Positions 39,501 through 54,500 of a stretch of DNA of 64,000 nt are shown in pieces. Position numbers and translations under genes: made by a program. The stretch's first letter is position 1. Each line of letters begins with the position of its first letter. Under the pieces are notes generated by a model that was given only the letters and a program-made list of their open reading frames with translations, searched no databases and was not told the DNA's origin. Origin of the DNA: Amycolatopsis jiangsuensis (GTDB taxonomy: Bacteria; Actinomycetota; Actinomycetes; Mycobacteriales; Pseudonocardiaceae); NCBI RefSeq assembly GCF_014204865.1, contig NZ_JACHMG010000001.1:1426001-1490000 (forward strand), in the 5' to 3' direction.

Positions 39501-42500
39501 CTCCGCGTCGAACTCGGCGGCGTCGTGCAGGAAGCCGCCTTCGCGGGCGTACGACGTGCCCGGGTGGTCCGGATCGGGATCGTAGAGCCGGTCGAGGTCC
39601 CAGCCGCGGTCGGCGGGCAGCGGCGTGATCGCGTCGGTGCCGTCGGCGACCAGCTGCCACAGGTCCTCGGGCGAGCTGACGCCACCGGGGAACCGGCAGC
39701 TCATCGCGACGATCGCGATCGGCTCGTCCGGCTGGGCCGCGACGACCGGCGTTTCGTCCGCAGTGGCTGCTTCCCCGCCCAGTTCCGTCCCGATGAAGGC
39801 GGCCAGCGCGGCCGGCGTCGGATGGTCGAAGACCAGGGTGGCCGGCAGCCGGAGCCCGGTCGCCTCGCCGAGGCGGTTGCGCAGTTCGACGGCGGTGAGC
39901 GAGTCGAAGCCCAGTTCGGTGAAGGCACGCCCGGACTCGATCGAGGCGGCGCCGTGGCCCAGGACGCCGGCGACGTGCCTGCGGACCAGGTCGAGCAGAT
40001 GGGTCTCCCGGTCGGCCGGGGACAGCCCCGCGAGGGTGGCGGCCAGGCCGGCGGCGGCCGCGGCGTTGGCGGCGCCCCGGCGTTTCGGCACGCGGACGAG
40101 CCCGCGCAGCACCGGCGGTGGCTCGGTGGTCCGGGCCAGAGTGCGCAGCGTGGGCAGGTCGAGCTTGACCGGCACCGGGACCGGGGTCCCGGCCGCCAGC
40201 GCGGCGTCGAAGAGGGCCAGGCCCTCGGCGTCGGTGAACGCGCCGAACCCGGCACGGGCGAGACGGTCCACATCGGACCGACCACCCATCCCGCCGGCCC
40301 ACAGGCCGTAGGCGAGCGAGGTCGCGGGCAGGCCCTCGGCGTGCCGGCGGCGGGCGAGGTCGTCGAGCAGTGCGTTGGCCGCCGCGTAGTTGGCCTGGCC
40401 GGGGCCGCCGAGGATGCCGGAGACCGAGGACAGCAGGACGAACCGGGTCAGCGGCCGGTCCCGGGTCAGTTCGTGGAGGACTTCGGCGGCGCCGGCCTTG
40501 GGCCGCAGGACCGTCCCGAAGCGTTCCGGGGTCAGCTCGGTGAGGACGCCGTCGTCGAGCACGCCGGCGGCGTGCACGACACCGGTGAGATCGCCGATGC
40601 GGCCGACGAGGGCTTCCAGCTCGGCCCGGTCGGTGACGTCACAGGCGACGACCTCCGCGCCGAGTTCTTCGGCCAGACCCGCGGCGCCCGGCGCGTCGAG
40701 GCCCCGGCGGCTGGTGAGGACCAGGTTGACGCCCTGTGAAGCGGCGAGGTGCCGCGCGACGGCGGCGCCGATGCCGCCCGTGCCACCGGTGATGAGGACG
40801 GTGCCCGCACCCCAGGTGACGGGGTCGCCGGCGGTCGCCCTGGCGAGCCGGGGCGCTTCGGTGACGTGGCCGCGGACGCGGACTTCCGGCTCCCCGGTGG
40901 CCAGGGCGAGTGCGACCTCCTCGCGGATGCGCGCAGGCAGTTCGCCACCGGCGGCGGGCTCCTCGCGGACCCTTTCTTCGCGGACCCCGGCTTCCCGGAC
41001 ATCAGCCTCGCCGGTGCTCGCGGTTTCGCCTTCCAGGACCAGGAATCGGTCCGGGTGCTCGGAAGCCGCGCTCCGAGCCAGTCCGCGGACCGCCGCGCCG
41101 GCCGGGGTGGCGTCGGTGCGGATCACCAGCCGCGCGCCGGCGAACCGGTCGTCGGCCAGGAATGCCCGGACCGCCCGCAGGCTCGCCGCCAGCGCGTCGT
41201 GCGGGGAACCGTCCGGGGCGGTGAACACCAGGGCCGGCGGGATCTCCTCGCCCGGCGACGCGAGCGGGGCGAACGCCACCACGTCCTGGTGGGCCGGGAC
41301 CTCGGCCCACGTCAGTTGGTACAGCGAATCGGTCGGCCGGGTCCGCGGTGCCTCGGCCGCGCGGACCGTCACCGTGCCCAGCGTGGCGACCGGCGCACCG
41401 GTCGCGTCCGTCGCCAGCACCGAGACCGTGTCCGGGCCGGACGCGGTCACCCGCACCCGCAGTGCCGTCGCGCCGGTGGCGTGCAGGGTCACCGCGCCGA
41501 ACAGGAACGGCAACCGCGTGCCCTCGCCCGGCAGCAGGCCGAGCGTGTGCAGGGCCGCGTCGAGCAGAGCCGGGTGCAGGCCGAACCCGGCGACGTCGGT
41601 GTCCTCCGGCAGTGCCACCTCGGCGAACACCGTGTCGCCGGTCCGCCACGCGGTGGTGAGGCCGCGGAACGGCGGGCCGTAGTCGAGGCCGGCCGTGGCC
41701 AGGTCGGAGTAGAACCCGTCCAAGGCCACCGGCTCGGCGGCCGGTGGCCACTCGGCGAGCCCGGCCGGCGCTGTGTCCGCTTCCGGCGTGAGCGTGCCGG
41801 TCGCGTGCTCGGTCCACTCTCCCTCCGCGGCGCGCGAGTGGATCGAGACCGGACGCCGTCCCGCCGCGTCGGCCGCACCGACGAGCACCTGGACGTCCAC
41901 CGGCCCCTGCAGTACCAGCGGTGCCGCCAGGGTCAGCTCCTCGATGCCCGCGCACCCCGCCTCGTCGGCGGCGCGGATCGCCAGCTCCAGCAGGCCGGTG
42001 CCCGGCACGAGGACCTCGCCGAACGCCGAGTGCCCGGCCAGCCACGGGTGCGTGGCCACCGAAAGCCGGCCGGTGAACAGGAATCCGTCACCGTCGGCGA
42101 ACGGGACCGCGGCGCCGAGTAGTGGGTGCCCGGCCGTCCGCAGCCCGGCGGCGCGGACGTCGCCCGCACCGGTGCCGGCGGCCAGCCAGAAGTGGCGGCG
42201 CTCGAACACCGAGGTCGGCAGGCCGACCACCCGAGCGCCGGTGGGGCCGAAGAACGCCGCCCAGTCGACCGGAACGCCGCGGGTGTGCGCAGCGGCCAGC
42301 GCGGTGAGCGCGGTGGTGACCTCGTCGCGGTCGGCGCGAAGGAACGGCACCGCGAACGCGTCGTCGGCAGCGAGCGCGGTCAGCACCGCGGACGGTCCGA
42401 CCTCCAGGAACTTCGAGACCCCGGCTTCACGCAGCCAGGACAGCCCGTCGGTGAACCGCACGGTCGCCCGCACGTGCTCGATCCAGTACTCCGGGTCCGC

Positions 42501-45500
42501 GACCCGATCGGTGCGTTCGCCGTCCACAGTGGACACGAAGGGGATCCGCGGCGCGTCGAACGCCAGTTCGCGCACGACGTCGGCGAACTCCGCCAGCATC
42601 GGCTCCATCAGTGCCGAGTGGAACGCGTGCGAAACCTCGAGACGCTTGGTGCGCCGGCCCAGCTTCTCGAACTTCTTGGCCAGCTTGAGCGTCGGCGAGG
42701 CTGCCCCGGACAGCACGACCGAACCAGGCCCGTTGACCGCGGCCAGCGACACCTTCGGGGTCAGGTGCTCCCGGACCTCGTCCTCCGAAGCCTGCACGGC
42801 CACCATCGCGCCACCCTCGGGCAGCGCCTCCATCAGGCGTCCCCGTGCCTCGACGAGCCGGGCCGCGTCGGCCAGCGAAAGCACGCCGGCGACGTGTGCC
42901 GCGGCGATCTCGCCGATGGAGTGCCCGGCGACGAAGTCGGGCACGACACCCCACGACTCGGCGAGCCGGTACAACGCGACTTCGAGCGCGAAGAGGGCCG
43001 GCTGCGCGTGGCCGGTCCGGGTGAGGTCCGCGCCGTCGCCGATCCCGGGCAGGTGCGCGCACACTTCGTCGTAGGCGGCGGCGAAAGCCGGGAAGGCCGC
43101 GTAGAGACCCGATCCCATGTCGTCGCGCTGCGAGCCCTGCCCGGTGAACAGCATCGCGGTGCGGCCGGGCAGCACGCGCCCGGTGACGACCGAGTCACTG
43201 TCCACTCCGGACGCCACCGCATCCAGCCCGGCGCGCAGCTGCGCCTCCGACGCGCCGAGCACCACGGCCCGGCGTTCGTGCGCGGTGCGGGCCGTGGCGA
43301 GCGACAGGCCGACGTCGACCGGCTCGCCGTCCACGGACAGCAGGCGCACGGCCTGCTCACGCAGGGATTCGTCGCTGCGACCCGACAGCGCCCACGGAAC
43401 GAGCGCGGGCGCGGTCACCTCGCGCGGCGCCGCGGCCTCCGCCGGGGCCTGTTCGAGGATGACGTGCGCGTTGGTGCCGCTGATCCCGAACGAGGACACC
43501 GCGGAGCGGCGCGACCGCCCGGTCTCCGGCCAGGGGCGACCCTCGGTGAGGAGCTCGACGTCGCCGGTTTCCCAGTCGACGTGCGGGCTCGGCGTGCCCA
43601 CGTGCAGCGTCGGCGGGAGCACGCCGTGGTGCATGGCCTGGACCATCTTGATGATGCCGGCCACCCCCGCGGCGGCCTGGGTGTGCCCGAAGTTCGACTT
43701 CACCGAGCCGAGGTACAGCGGCTCGGCGTCACGCTCGCGGCCGTAGGTGGCCAGCAGCGCCTGCGCCTCGATCGGGTCGCCGAGGGTCGTGCCGGTGCCG
43801 TGCGCCTCGACAGCGTCCACAGTGGACGATTCGACGCCCGCGGCCGCCAGTGCCTGCCGGATCACCCGTTGCTGCGACGGGCCGTTGGGCGCGGTGAGGC
43901 CGTTGGACGCGCCGTCGGAGTTGACCGCGGTGCCGTTGACCATGGCCAGCACGCGGTGCCCGTGGCGGCGGGCGTCCGACAGCCGCTCCAGCACGAGCAT
44001 CCCGGCGCCTTCGGCCCAGCCGGTGCCGTCGGCGTCGGCGGAGAACGACTTGCAGCGACCGTCGGTGGCCAGACCGCGCTGACGCGAGAACCCGATGAAC
44101 GTCTCCGGCGTGGCCATCACGGTGACTCCGCCGGCCAATGCCAGCGAGCACTCCCCCGAGCGCAGGGCCTGCATGGCCCAGTGCAGGGCGACCAGCGAGG
44201 ACGAGCACGCCGTGTCCACCGACACCGCAGGCCCTTCCAGACCCAGGGTGTAGGCGACTCGGCCGGACAGGACGCTGCCGGAGGTCCCCGTGCCGAGGAA
44301 GCCTTCGACGTCATCGGGCACGTCGCCGAGCCGGGTGCCGTAGTCGTGGTACATCACGCCGGCGAACACGCCCGTGGGGCTGCCCTTGAGCGTGGCGGGG
44401 TCGGTGCCGGACCGCTCGATCGCCTCCCAGCACACTTCCAGCAGCAGGCGCTGCTGCGGGTCCATCGCCAGTGCCTCGCGCGGCGAGATGCCGAAGAACT
44501 CCGGGTCGAAGTCCCCGGCGTCGTGCAGGAAACCGCCTTCCCGCGTGTAGGTCTTGCCGGGCTGGTCGGGATCGGGGTCGTAGATTCCCTCGACGTCCCA
44601 GCCGCGGTCGGTGGGGAACCGGGTGACGCCGTCGCGGCCACCGGAAACCAGGTCCCACAGCTGCTCGGGCGTGGTCACCCCGCCCGGGTAGCGGCAGGCC
44701 ATGCCGACGATGACGATCGGGTCCTCGCCCGAGTGCGCCGGGGCGTTCACCGGCGTGGCCGGCTCTTCGTCCGTGCCGAGCAGCTCGGCGAGCAGGAACG
44801 CGGCGAGCGACCGCGGGTTCGGGTGGTCGAAGGTCAGCGTCGCGGGCAGCCGCAGTCCGGTGGCCGCGCCGAGGCGGTTGCGGAACTCGACGGCGGTCAG
44901 CGAGTCGAACCCGAGATCGCCGAACGCGCGGTCGGCCTCGACGGCGTCCGGGCTGGTGTGACTGAGCACCATCGAGGCCTCGGTGCGGACCAGTTCGGTC
45001 ACCAGCCGCGCCTGCTCGGCCGCGGGCAGTCCGGTCAGGCGCCGGCGCAGACCGGCTGCTTCGGCGTCACCCGCGGTGCGGCGGCGCGGTACGCGGACCA
45101 GCCCGCGCAGGACGTGCGGGACCTCGCCCGCGGCCCGCAGCGCCGGCAGGTCCAGCCGGGTCGCGACCGGGCACGGGTCGTCGCCGAGCGCGAGGAGGTC
45201 GAACAGCTCGAGCCCGGCCTCGACGGTCAGCGGCGTGAAGCCTGCCGCGCCCGCCCGGCCGTCGCCCATGCCGGTTTCCCAGAGGCCGTAGGCGATCGAC
45301 GTGCCCGGACGCCCCTCGGCGCGGCGCTGCACGGCCAGGCCGTCGAGGAACCCGTTGGCGGCGGCGTAGTTGGCCTGCCCGGGGGCGCCGAGCGCACCGG
45401 CGATCGAGGAGAACGTGACGAACAGCTTCAGGTCGCCGGTCAGCTCGTGCAGGTGCTGCGCCGCGACCGCCTTGGGGGCCGCGACCGCGGCAAGCCGCTC

Positions 45501-48500
45501 GGGGGTCATCGCGGCGAAGACGCCGTCGTCGAGCAGACCGGCCGCGTGCACTACACCGGTCAGCGGCTGCTCGGCCGGGACGAGCGCGAGCACCGACTCC
45601 AGCTGCGCGCGGTCGGCGACGTCGCAGGCGGCGAACGTCACCTCGGCGCCCAGCCCGGTCAGCTCGCGGCGCAGCTCCTCCGCGCCGGGGGCGTCCGCGC
45701 CGCGCCGGCCCACGAGCAGCAGGTGCCGGACACCGTGGCGCTCGGCCAGCCGCCCGGCGACCTGGGCACCGAGCCCGCCGGTTCCGCCGGTGACCAGGAC
45801 GGTGCCGTCGAGCGTCCAGTCCGGGTCGGCGGTGGCGCGGGCGCGGGCCAGCCGCGGGACGCGCGGGCCGTCACCGGTGAACGCGATCTCGGGCTCGCCG
45901 GTCGCGGCCGCGGCGGCAATATCGCCGGGGTCGCCGGGGTCGCCGGTGCCGTGCACGAGGATCACGCGGTCCGGGTACTCGGCCTGCACGCTGCGAACCA
46001 GGCCCGCGACGGCGGCGTGCTCCGCAGTGCCGCCGGGCACGTGCACGACGACCCGGCCGTCCCCGGCGAGCCGGTCCTGCAGTTCGGCGAGCGTGGCCTC
46101 GGCCGACGTGGCCCGCCAGACGTCGATCTCCGGGGCCTCCGCGGGCAACGCGACCGGGATCCAGTCCACAGTGAACACCCCGTCCCCGGCCGCGCTGGGC
46201 AGCGGGGCGTCGCCGACCGGGCGCAGGCTCAGCGAGGCCGCGGTCAGCACCGGTGCACCGGTGCCGTCGGTGACGGTCAGCGCGACGGCGTCCTGGCCGG
46301 CGGGGGTGAGCTTGGCCCGCAGCGTGCTCGCGCCGGTGGCGTGCAGGCGCAGGCCGGTCCACGAGAACGGCAGCCGAGCGGGGCCACCGGTCAGACCGAC
46401 CGCGTGCAGGACCGCGTCCAGCAGCGCCGGATGCAGGCCGAAGCCGGTGACGTCGGTGCCTTCGGGCAACGCGACCTCGGCGAAGACGTCTTCACCGCGC
46501 CGCCAGGCGGCTCGCAGACCGCGGAACGGCTCGCCGTAACCGAGTCCGGCGTCGGCGAGCGTGGCGTAGAAGCCGTCCAGGTCGGCGGCTTCGGCCCCGG
46601 CGGGCGGCCACTCGGTCTCGGCCGCGGGCTCGCCGCCGGCCGGGATGAGCGAACCGGTCGCATGCAGGTCCCAGCCGGCATCCGCGTCCTGGGGACGGGA
46701 ATGCACGGCGAGAGTGCGGCGGCCGCGGGGATCCGCGTCGGAAAGGGACACCCGCAGCTGCACCGGCGTCGTGGTCAGGACCAGCGGGGACTGCAGGGTG
46801 AGCTCCTCGACTTCCCCGCACCCGGCTTCGTCGCCGGCCCGCACGGCCAGCTCGGCGAACGCCGTCCCCGGCAGCAGAACCGCGCCGCGCACCCGGTGCC
46901 CGGCCAGCCACGGCTGCTCGTCGAGCGACAGCCGCCCGGTGAGCACCAGTCCGCCGCGCTCGGGCAGCGCGACGGCCGCGCCGAGCAGCGGGTGGTCGAG
47001 GGCGCCGAGGCCGAGCGCGGTGGCGTCCCCGCCGCCCGGGGTGGGCAGCAGCCAGAACCGGCGGCGCTGGAAGGGATAGGTCGGGAGTGCCGCCGGGCGT
47101 GCGCCGGTGCCGTCGAAGAAGCGGGTCCAGTCGACCGGTGCACCGGCGGCATGGATCGCACCCAGCGCCGACACGGCTGCGCGGGCTTCGTCCTGGTCCT
47201 TCCGCAGCGCCGGGACGAACACCGCCTCCGGGCCCACCGCAGCTGTACCCACCGCATCTGGGCCCATCGCGGCGAGGACGGCGTCCGGGCCCAGTTCGAG
47301 GAACGTCGTGACGCCGTCGGCAGCCAGGTGCGCCACCGCGTCGGCGAACCGCACGGGCTCGCGGACGTGGGTCACCCAGTAGGCCGGGTCGGTGAAATCC
47401 GCACCGGCGGTGACCGTCGAGGCGATCGGGATGCGCGGCTCGGCGTAGGACAGCGAGCGGGCGACCGTCTCGAACTCCGCCAGCATCGGCTCCATCAGTG
47501 CCGAGTGGAACGCGTGCGAGACCACGAGGTGCTTGGTGCGGCGGCCGTCCCGGGCAAACCGCGCCGCGACCGCCCGCACCGCACTGTCCACACCGGACAG
47601 CACGACGGCGGACGGCCCGTTGACCGCGGCGAGCGAAACCTCGTCGGACAGGTACCCGGCCACCTCGGACTCGGTCGCCTGGACCGCGACCATCGCGCCG
47701 CCCCCGGGCAACGCCTCCATCAGGCGCCCGCGGGCCTCGACGAGCTTCGCCGCGTCCTCGAGGGAGAACACTCCGGCGACGTGCGCGGCCGCGATCTCGC
47801 CCACGGAGTGCCCGGCGAGGAAGTCCGGGGTGACGCCCCAGGATTCGTACAGCCGGTACAACGCCACTTCCAGGGCGAAGATCGCGGGCTGGGCGGTACC
47901 GGTGCGGTTGAGGACGTCGGCGTCGGTGACGTCGGCGATCCCCGGCAGCAGGGCTCGGATTTCGTCGTGGGCGGCCGCGAAGGCCGGGAAGGCCCCGGCG
48001 AGGCCGCGGCCCATGCCGAGCCGCTGCGAGCCCTGCCCGGTGAACAGTGCGGCGAGGCGGCCGGTGACCGCGCGTCCGCTCACGACATTGGCCGCCCGGC
48101 CGGTGTCGGCGAACGCGGCGAGCCCGGCCCGCAGCACCGCGGGGTCGGTGCCGACCACGACCGCGCGCCGCTCGTGCGCGGTGCGGGCGGTGGCCAGCGA
48201 CCAGGCGACGTCGAGTGGTTCGGCGGTGACCTCCGCCAGCCGCGCGGCCTGCGCCCGCAGTGCCTCCTCGGAGCGGCCCGACAACACCCAGGGCAGTACC
48301 GCGGGCGGCGCGGGTTCGCTCGCGGACTCTTCGGCGGGCACGTGTTCGAGCACGACGTGGGCGTTGGTGCCGCTGAAGCCGAACGACGAGACACCGGCCC
48401 GGCGCGGTCGTCCGGTCTCCGGCCACGGCTGGGCACCGGTGGCCACGCGGATCGCGCCGGTCTCCCAGTCGACCTGGGCCGAGGGCTCGTCGACGTGCAG

Positions 48501-51500
48501 TGTCGCCGGGACGACGCCGTGGTGCATCGCCTCGACCATCTTGATCACTCCGGCGACACCGGCCGCGGCCTGGGTGTGTCCGAAGTTGGACTTCACCGAG
48601 CCGAGCAGCAGCGGCTCGGTGCGGTCCTGGCCATAGGTGGCCAGCAGGGCCTGTGCCTCGATGGGGTCGCCGAGGCGGGTACCGGTGCCGTGTGCCTCGA
48701 CGGCGTCGACGTCCGCTGTGGACAGTCCGGCGTTGGCCAGCGCCTGGCGGATCACGCGTTGCTGCGCGGGCCCGTTGGGCGCGGTGAGCCCGCTCGAGGC
48801 GCCGTCCTGGTTGACCGCGGAGCCCTTGAGCAGCGCGAGGACCGGGTGGCCGTTGCGGCGGGCGTCGGACAGCTTCTCCAGCAGCACGAAGCCGGCGCCC
48901 TCGCCCCAGCTGACGCCGTCAGCGCCGTCGGCGAACGCCTTGCAGCGGCCGTCGAGCGCCATCGCGCTCTGCTTGCTGAAGTCGACGAACGGATCCGGGT
49001 TGGCCATGATCGTGACGCCGCCGGCCAGCGCCAGCGAGCACTCGCCGGAGCGCAGGGCCTGGCTCGCCAGGTGCATCGCGACCAGCGACGAGGAGCACGC
49101 GGTGTCGACCGAGACGGCCGGGCCCTCGAACCCGAAGGTGTAGGAGACGCGGCCGGACATCATCGCACCGGACGTGCCGGTGCCGAGGAACCCTTCGACC
49201 TCTTCGGGAATCTTCGTCAGCCGGGAGGCGTATTCGTGGTAGATGGCGCCGGTGAACACACCGGTGTCGCTGCCGCGCAGGGTGCCCGGCGGGATGCCGG
49301 CCCGCTCGAACGCCTCCCACGCGATCTCCAGCAGCAGTCGCTGCTGCGGATCCATGGCCAGCGCCTCGCGCGGGGCGATCCCGAAGAACTCCGGGTCGAA
49401 TTCGCCCGCGGCGGGCAGGAAACCGCCGGTGCGCGTGTGGGAGACGCCTTGTTTGCCCGGAGTCGGGTCGAACAGTGCGGCCAGATCCCAGCCGCGGTCG
49501 GTGGGGAACGGGCTGAGTCCCTCGCGTCCCTCGGCGACCAGCCGCCAGAGCTCCTCCGGCGTGCTCGCGCCGGGGAAGCGGCAGCTGGTCGCGACGATGG
49601 CGATCGGCTCGTCGCCGTCGACGACGCGGGCGCGGACACGGGATCCGGCGGCGAGGTCGCCGAGCAGTTCCGCGCGGACGTATCCGGCAAGGGCAACCGG
49701 CGTCGGATGGTCGAAGATCACCGTCGCGGGCAGCCGCAGGCCGGTCACGGCTCCGAGGCGGTTGCGCAGCTCGACAGCGGTGAGCGAGTCGAAGCCGAGG
49801 TCCAGGAAACCGCGGCCGGGTTCGACGGTGGCGGCGGTGACGTGGCCGAGCACCAGCGCGATCTGCGTACGCACCAGGTCGAGCAGTTCGCGGTCCTGCT
49901 CGGCCTCGGTGCGCCCGGCCAGCCGCCGCGCCAGCGACGAGTCCTGGCCGCCACCGGACTTCGCGGCCCGGCGGCCCGGCTTCACCAGTGCGCCCAGCAA
50001 CGGCGGCAGCGGCTCGGACACGGCCGCCGCGGCCAGCACCGGCAAGTCCAGCTTCACCGGCACGGCCAGCGGCGAACCCGCGGCCAGTGCCGCGTCGAAC
50101 AACGCGAGCCCTTCGTCGACCGGGAGCGCGGGCGTGCCGCCGGAGCGCAGGCGCGCCAGATGCGCCTCCCCCATCGCCTCGCCCATGCCCGCGGCCCACG
50201 GGCCCCAGGCCAGCGACTGCCCCGCGAGCCCCTGTGCGCGGCGCTGCGCCGCGAGAGCGTCGAGGTAGGCGTTGGCAGCGGCGTAGTTTCCCTGCCCTGG
50301 CGCGCCGAGGACGCCGGCGGCAGAGGAGAACGTGACGAACAGGTCGACGTCACCGGCCAGCTCGTGGAGGTGGCGCGCCGCGTCGGCCTTCGGCCCGAGG
50401 ACGTGGTCGAGGCGTTCCTGGGTGAGCGCGTCGACAGTGCCGTCGTCGAGGACACCGGCGGCGTGGACGACGCCGGTCAGCTCGACGTCGTCGAGGAGGG
50501 CGGCCACGGCGCCGCGGTCGGCCACGTCGCAGGCGGCGACGTCGACGTGGGCGCCGAGCCCGGTGAGTTCGGCGCGCAGTTCCGCGGCGCCGGGGGCGTC
50601 CGGGCCGCGACGGCTGGTCAGCAGGAGCTTCCGGACGCCGTGGTCGCGCACCAGGTGCCGGGCCACCAGCGCGCCCAGTCCCCCGGTGCCGCCGGTGACC
50701 AGGACCGTCCGCGCGGGGTCGAGCGAACGCGGGACGGTGAGGGCGATCTTGCCGATGTGCCGTGCCTGGCTGAGGAACCGGAAGGCTTCCCGCGCTTCGC
50801 GCACGTCCCACGAGCGCACGGGCAGCGGCGTCAGCGCCCCGGACTCGAACAACTCGATCAGGGCGTCCCACATCTGCGCGGTGCGCTCGGGACCGGCGTC
50901 GATCAGATCGAACGCCTGATAACCCTCGCCCTCCCGGATGTCGGTCTTGCCCATCTCCAGGAACCGGCCACCCGGCGCCATCGTGCGCAACGACGCGTCG
51001 ACGAAGTCCCCGGCCAGCGCGTTGAGGACGACGTCGATGCCGCTGAACCGCTCCGCGAACTCGAGGGTGCGGCTGGAGGCGATGTGGGTGTCGTCGAGAC
51101 CGGCCGCGCGAAGGACGTGCTGCTTGCCTTCGCTGGCCGTGCCGTAGACCTCGGCGCCGAGGTGCCGGGCGAGCTGGGTCGCCGCCATGCCGACGCCGCC
51201 GGCGGCGGCGTGGATCAGGATGGACTCCCCGGCCCGCAGGCCGGCGAGGTCGACGAGCGCGTAGTACGCGGTGAGGAAGACCAGCGGCGTGCTGGCCGCC
51301 TGCTCGTGGGTCCAGGCCGCGGGTTTGCGGGTGATCATCGGCCGCTCGGCCACCGCGACCGGACCGGCGCCCCCGGAGACCAGGCCCATCACCTCGTCCC
51401 CCGGCCGCAGGTCGCCGACGTCCGCGCCCACCTCGAGCACGGTGCCGGCGAACTCGCTGCCGAGCAGGCCCGCCTCGCCCGGGTACATGCCGAGTGCGTT

Positions 51501-54500
51501 GAGCACGTCCCGGAAGTTCAGCCCGGCCGCGCGCACGGCGACCCGCACCCCGAGCGGACCGAGCGGCTCCTCCGACACCGGTTCCAGGGTCAGCTGGTCG
51601 AAGGTGCCCTTGCCCGCGAGGCCGAGGCGCCAGTTCCCGCTGGGCGGCAGCAGCCGGCCGGCCGATTCGGGGGTGACCAGCCGCGGGACGCGCAGTTCCC
51701 CGTCGCGGACGGCGATCTGCGGTTCGCCCGCGGCCAGCACCCTGCCGACGAGCTCGCCGGCGGGCTCGCCGGTCAGCTCATCGGTGCCGGCCAGCAGGAA
51801 CCGGCCGGGGTGCTCGGACTGCGCACTGCGCACCAGGCCCCACACCGCGGCGGCGACCGGGTCCACATCGGACGGTCCGGTCCACACGAGCAGTTTCGCG
51901 TCCGCATAGCGTTCCTCGGCCAGGAACGTCTTGAGCACGTCGAGGACCTCGCCGGTGAGGGCGTGCACGTCGTCGCCGGTGGCCCGGTGGACGACGACCT
52001 CGGCGACGTCGGGCCAGTGCGCCCAACGCGGGGCGTCCCCGGTCACCGTGACCGGCTGCCAAGCCACCTCGTACAGCCCGTCGCGGCCGGCCGAGGGGCG
52101 CAGCTGGGCGGCCGAGACCGGGCGTACGACCAGGGATCCGACCGTGGCGACCGGCGCACCGGTGCCGTCGGCGACCCGCAACGCCACGGCGTCGGTGCCC
52201 GACGCGGTCAGCTCGACGCGAAGCTCGGCGGCGCCGGAGGCGTGCAGGACGACGTCACTCCACGCGAACGGCAGCCGCGCCGGACCGGTCCCGGACGCGA
52301 GGGCGTGCAGGGCCGCGTCGAGCAGGGCCGGGTGCAGCCCGAACCGGCCCGCCTGGTCGCGGGCGCTTTCCGGCAGCGCCACCTCGGCGTAGGTGGCGTC
52401 GCCGTCCTGCCACACCGCGCGCAGGCCCCGGAACGTCTCGCCGTACCCGAGGCCCGCCGCCGCCAGCTCGTCGTAGCGGCCGTCCAGTGATACGGCCTCC
52501 GCCCCCGGCGGCGGCCACTCGGCCAGGTCCCAGTCCGGGGTGGCTGCGGCCGCGGACAGCGAACCGGTGGCGTGCAGGGTCCAGTCACCCGCACCGTGCG
52601 GGCGCGAGTGGACGGTCAGCGGGCGGCGGCCGGACTCTTCCGGCGCACCGGCCCACAGCTGCACCTGCACGGCGCCGGTCTCCGGGAGCACCAGTGGCGT
52701 CTGCAGGGTGAGTTCTTCGAGCGCGCTCAGACCCGTCTCGTCCGCGGCCCGCACGGCCAGCTCGACCAGCGCGGTTCCGGGCACGACGACCTGGCCGTGC
52801 ACGGTGTGCCCGGCCAGCCACGGGTGCGTGCGCAGCGACAGGCTGCCGGTGAACAGGAACCCGTCGGCATCGGCGACGGACACAGCCGCGCCGAGCAGCG
52901 GATGCTCGATCGAGCCGAGGCCGAGCCCGGCGGCGTCCCCGGTGGCCGTGCTCGCCGGCAGCCAGTAGCTTTCGCGCTGGAACGGGTAGGTGGGCAGGTC
53001 CACCGGCCGCGCACCGGCGAGCATCGCCGCCCAGCCGACCGTGCCGCCGTGGACGTGCACCGCCGCCAGCGCGGCGATCAGCGTCTCGACCTCGGGGCGG
53101 TCACGGCGCAAGGCGGGCACGAACAGTCCGTCGGCCAGCCCGTCCACACTGTCCTGGCCGGCCGCCGACAGCACACCGTCGGGGCCGAGTTCGAGGAAGC
53201 GGGTGACGCCCGCGTCGGCCAGCGCGCGGACGCCGTCGGCGAACCGGACGGCTTCGCGGACGTGCCGCACCCAGTACTGCGGGTCGGTGATCTCGGCGGT
53301 GGCGGCGATCCGGCCGGTCACGTTCGAGACGAGGGCGATCTCGGGTGTCCGGTACGTGACACGGCGGGCGACCTCGCCGAATTCGGCCAGCATGCCCTCC
53401 ATCCGCGCGGAGTGGAACGCGTGCGAGACCGCGAGCCGTTTGGTGCGGCGGCCGGAGAACACCGACTGCACCTGCCGCACGGCGTCCTCGTCACCCGACA
53501 CGACGACGGCCCGCGGGCCGTTGATCGCGGCGACGTCGGCTCCCGGGACCAGCGCGGCGCGGACCTCGTCCTCATCGGCTTCGATCGCGCACATCGCGCC
53601 GCCGCGCGGCAGCGCGCTCATCAGCCGGCCGCGAGCGGCGACCAGCTCGGCCGCGTCCTCGAGGGACCAGACGCCGGCGACGTGGGCCGCCGCCAGCTCG
53701 CCGATCGAGTGGCCGATCAGGAACTCGGGTACCACGCCCCAGGACTCGACGAGCCGGTAGAGCGCGACCTCGAGCGCGAACAGCGCGGGCTGCGCATTTC
53801 CGGTGTCCTCCAAGGCTTTCGCGTCGTCGCCGAAGACGATCTCGCGCACGCCCGGCAGCAGTGCGCAGACCTCGTCGAAGGCCGCGGCGAACGCCGGGTA
53901 TGCCGCGTACAGCTCGCGGCCCATGCCGAGCCGCTGCGCGCCCTGCCCGGTGAAGGAGACGGCGAGCTGCCCGCCGGTCGCTTCGCCGGTCGTGGCGTCC
54001 GGAGCGCCTTCGGCGACCGCGGACAACCCGGCCCGCAACTCGTCGAGACCGGTGCCGGTGACGACCGCGCGGTGTTCGAAGGTGGCGCGGGTGGCGTCCA
54101 GCGACCAGCCGATGCCGGCCGGGTCGCCGTCGACGTCCAGCAGCGCGCGGGCCTGGGCACGCAGTGCGGCTTCAGTGCGTCCGGACAGCACCCATGGCAC
54201 GACCGGCACGACCGGCTCGTCCACAGTGGACTCTTCGGCGGCGGGAGCCTGCTCCAGCAGGATGTGGGAGTTGGTGCCGCTGATGCCGAACGACGACACC
54301 CCCGCCCGCCGGGTCTCCGCCGTCGACCAGCCGCGCGCCGACGTCAGCAGTTCGATGGTGCCGGGCGACCAGTCGACCTGGGTGCTGGGGGCGTCGACGT
54401 GCAGCGTCGCCGGCAGGTGGCCGTGCTGCAGCGCGAGCACCATCTTGATCACACCAGCGACCCCTGCGGCGGCCTGGGTGTGCCCGATGTTCGACTTCAC

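Noticed and set aside
42126..52490. Very long open frames on the plus strand opposite the PKS genes
   Set aside because: They mirror GC-rich codons of the real genes, are rich in Arg, Gly, His and Gln without domains, and disappear when the conserved minus-strand PKS frames are accepted.
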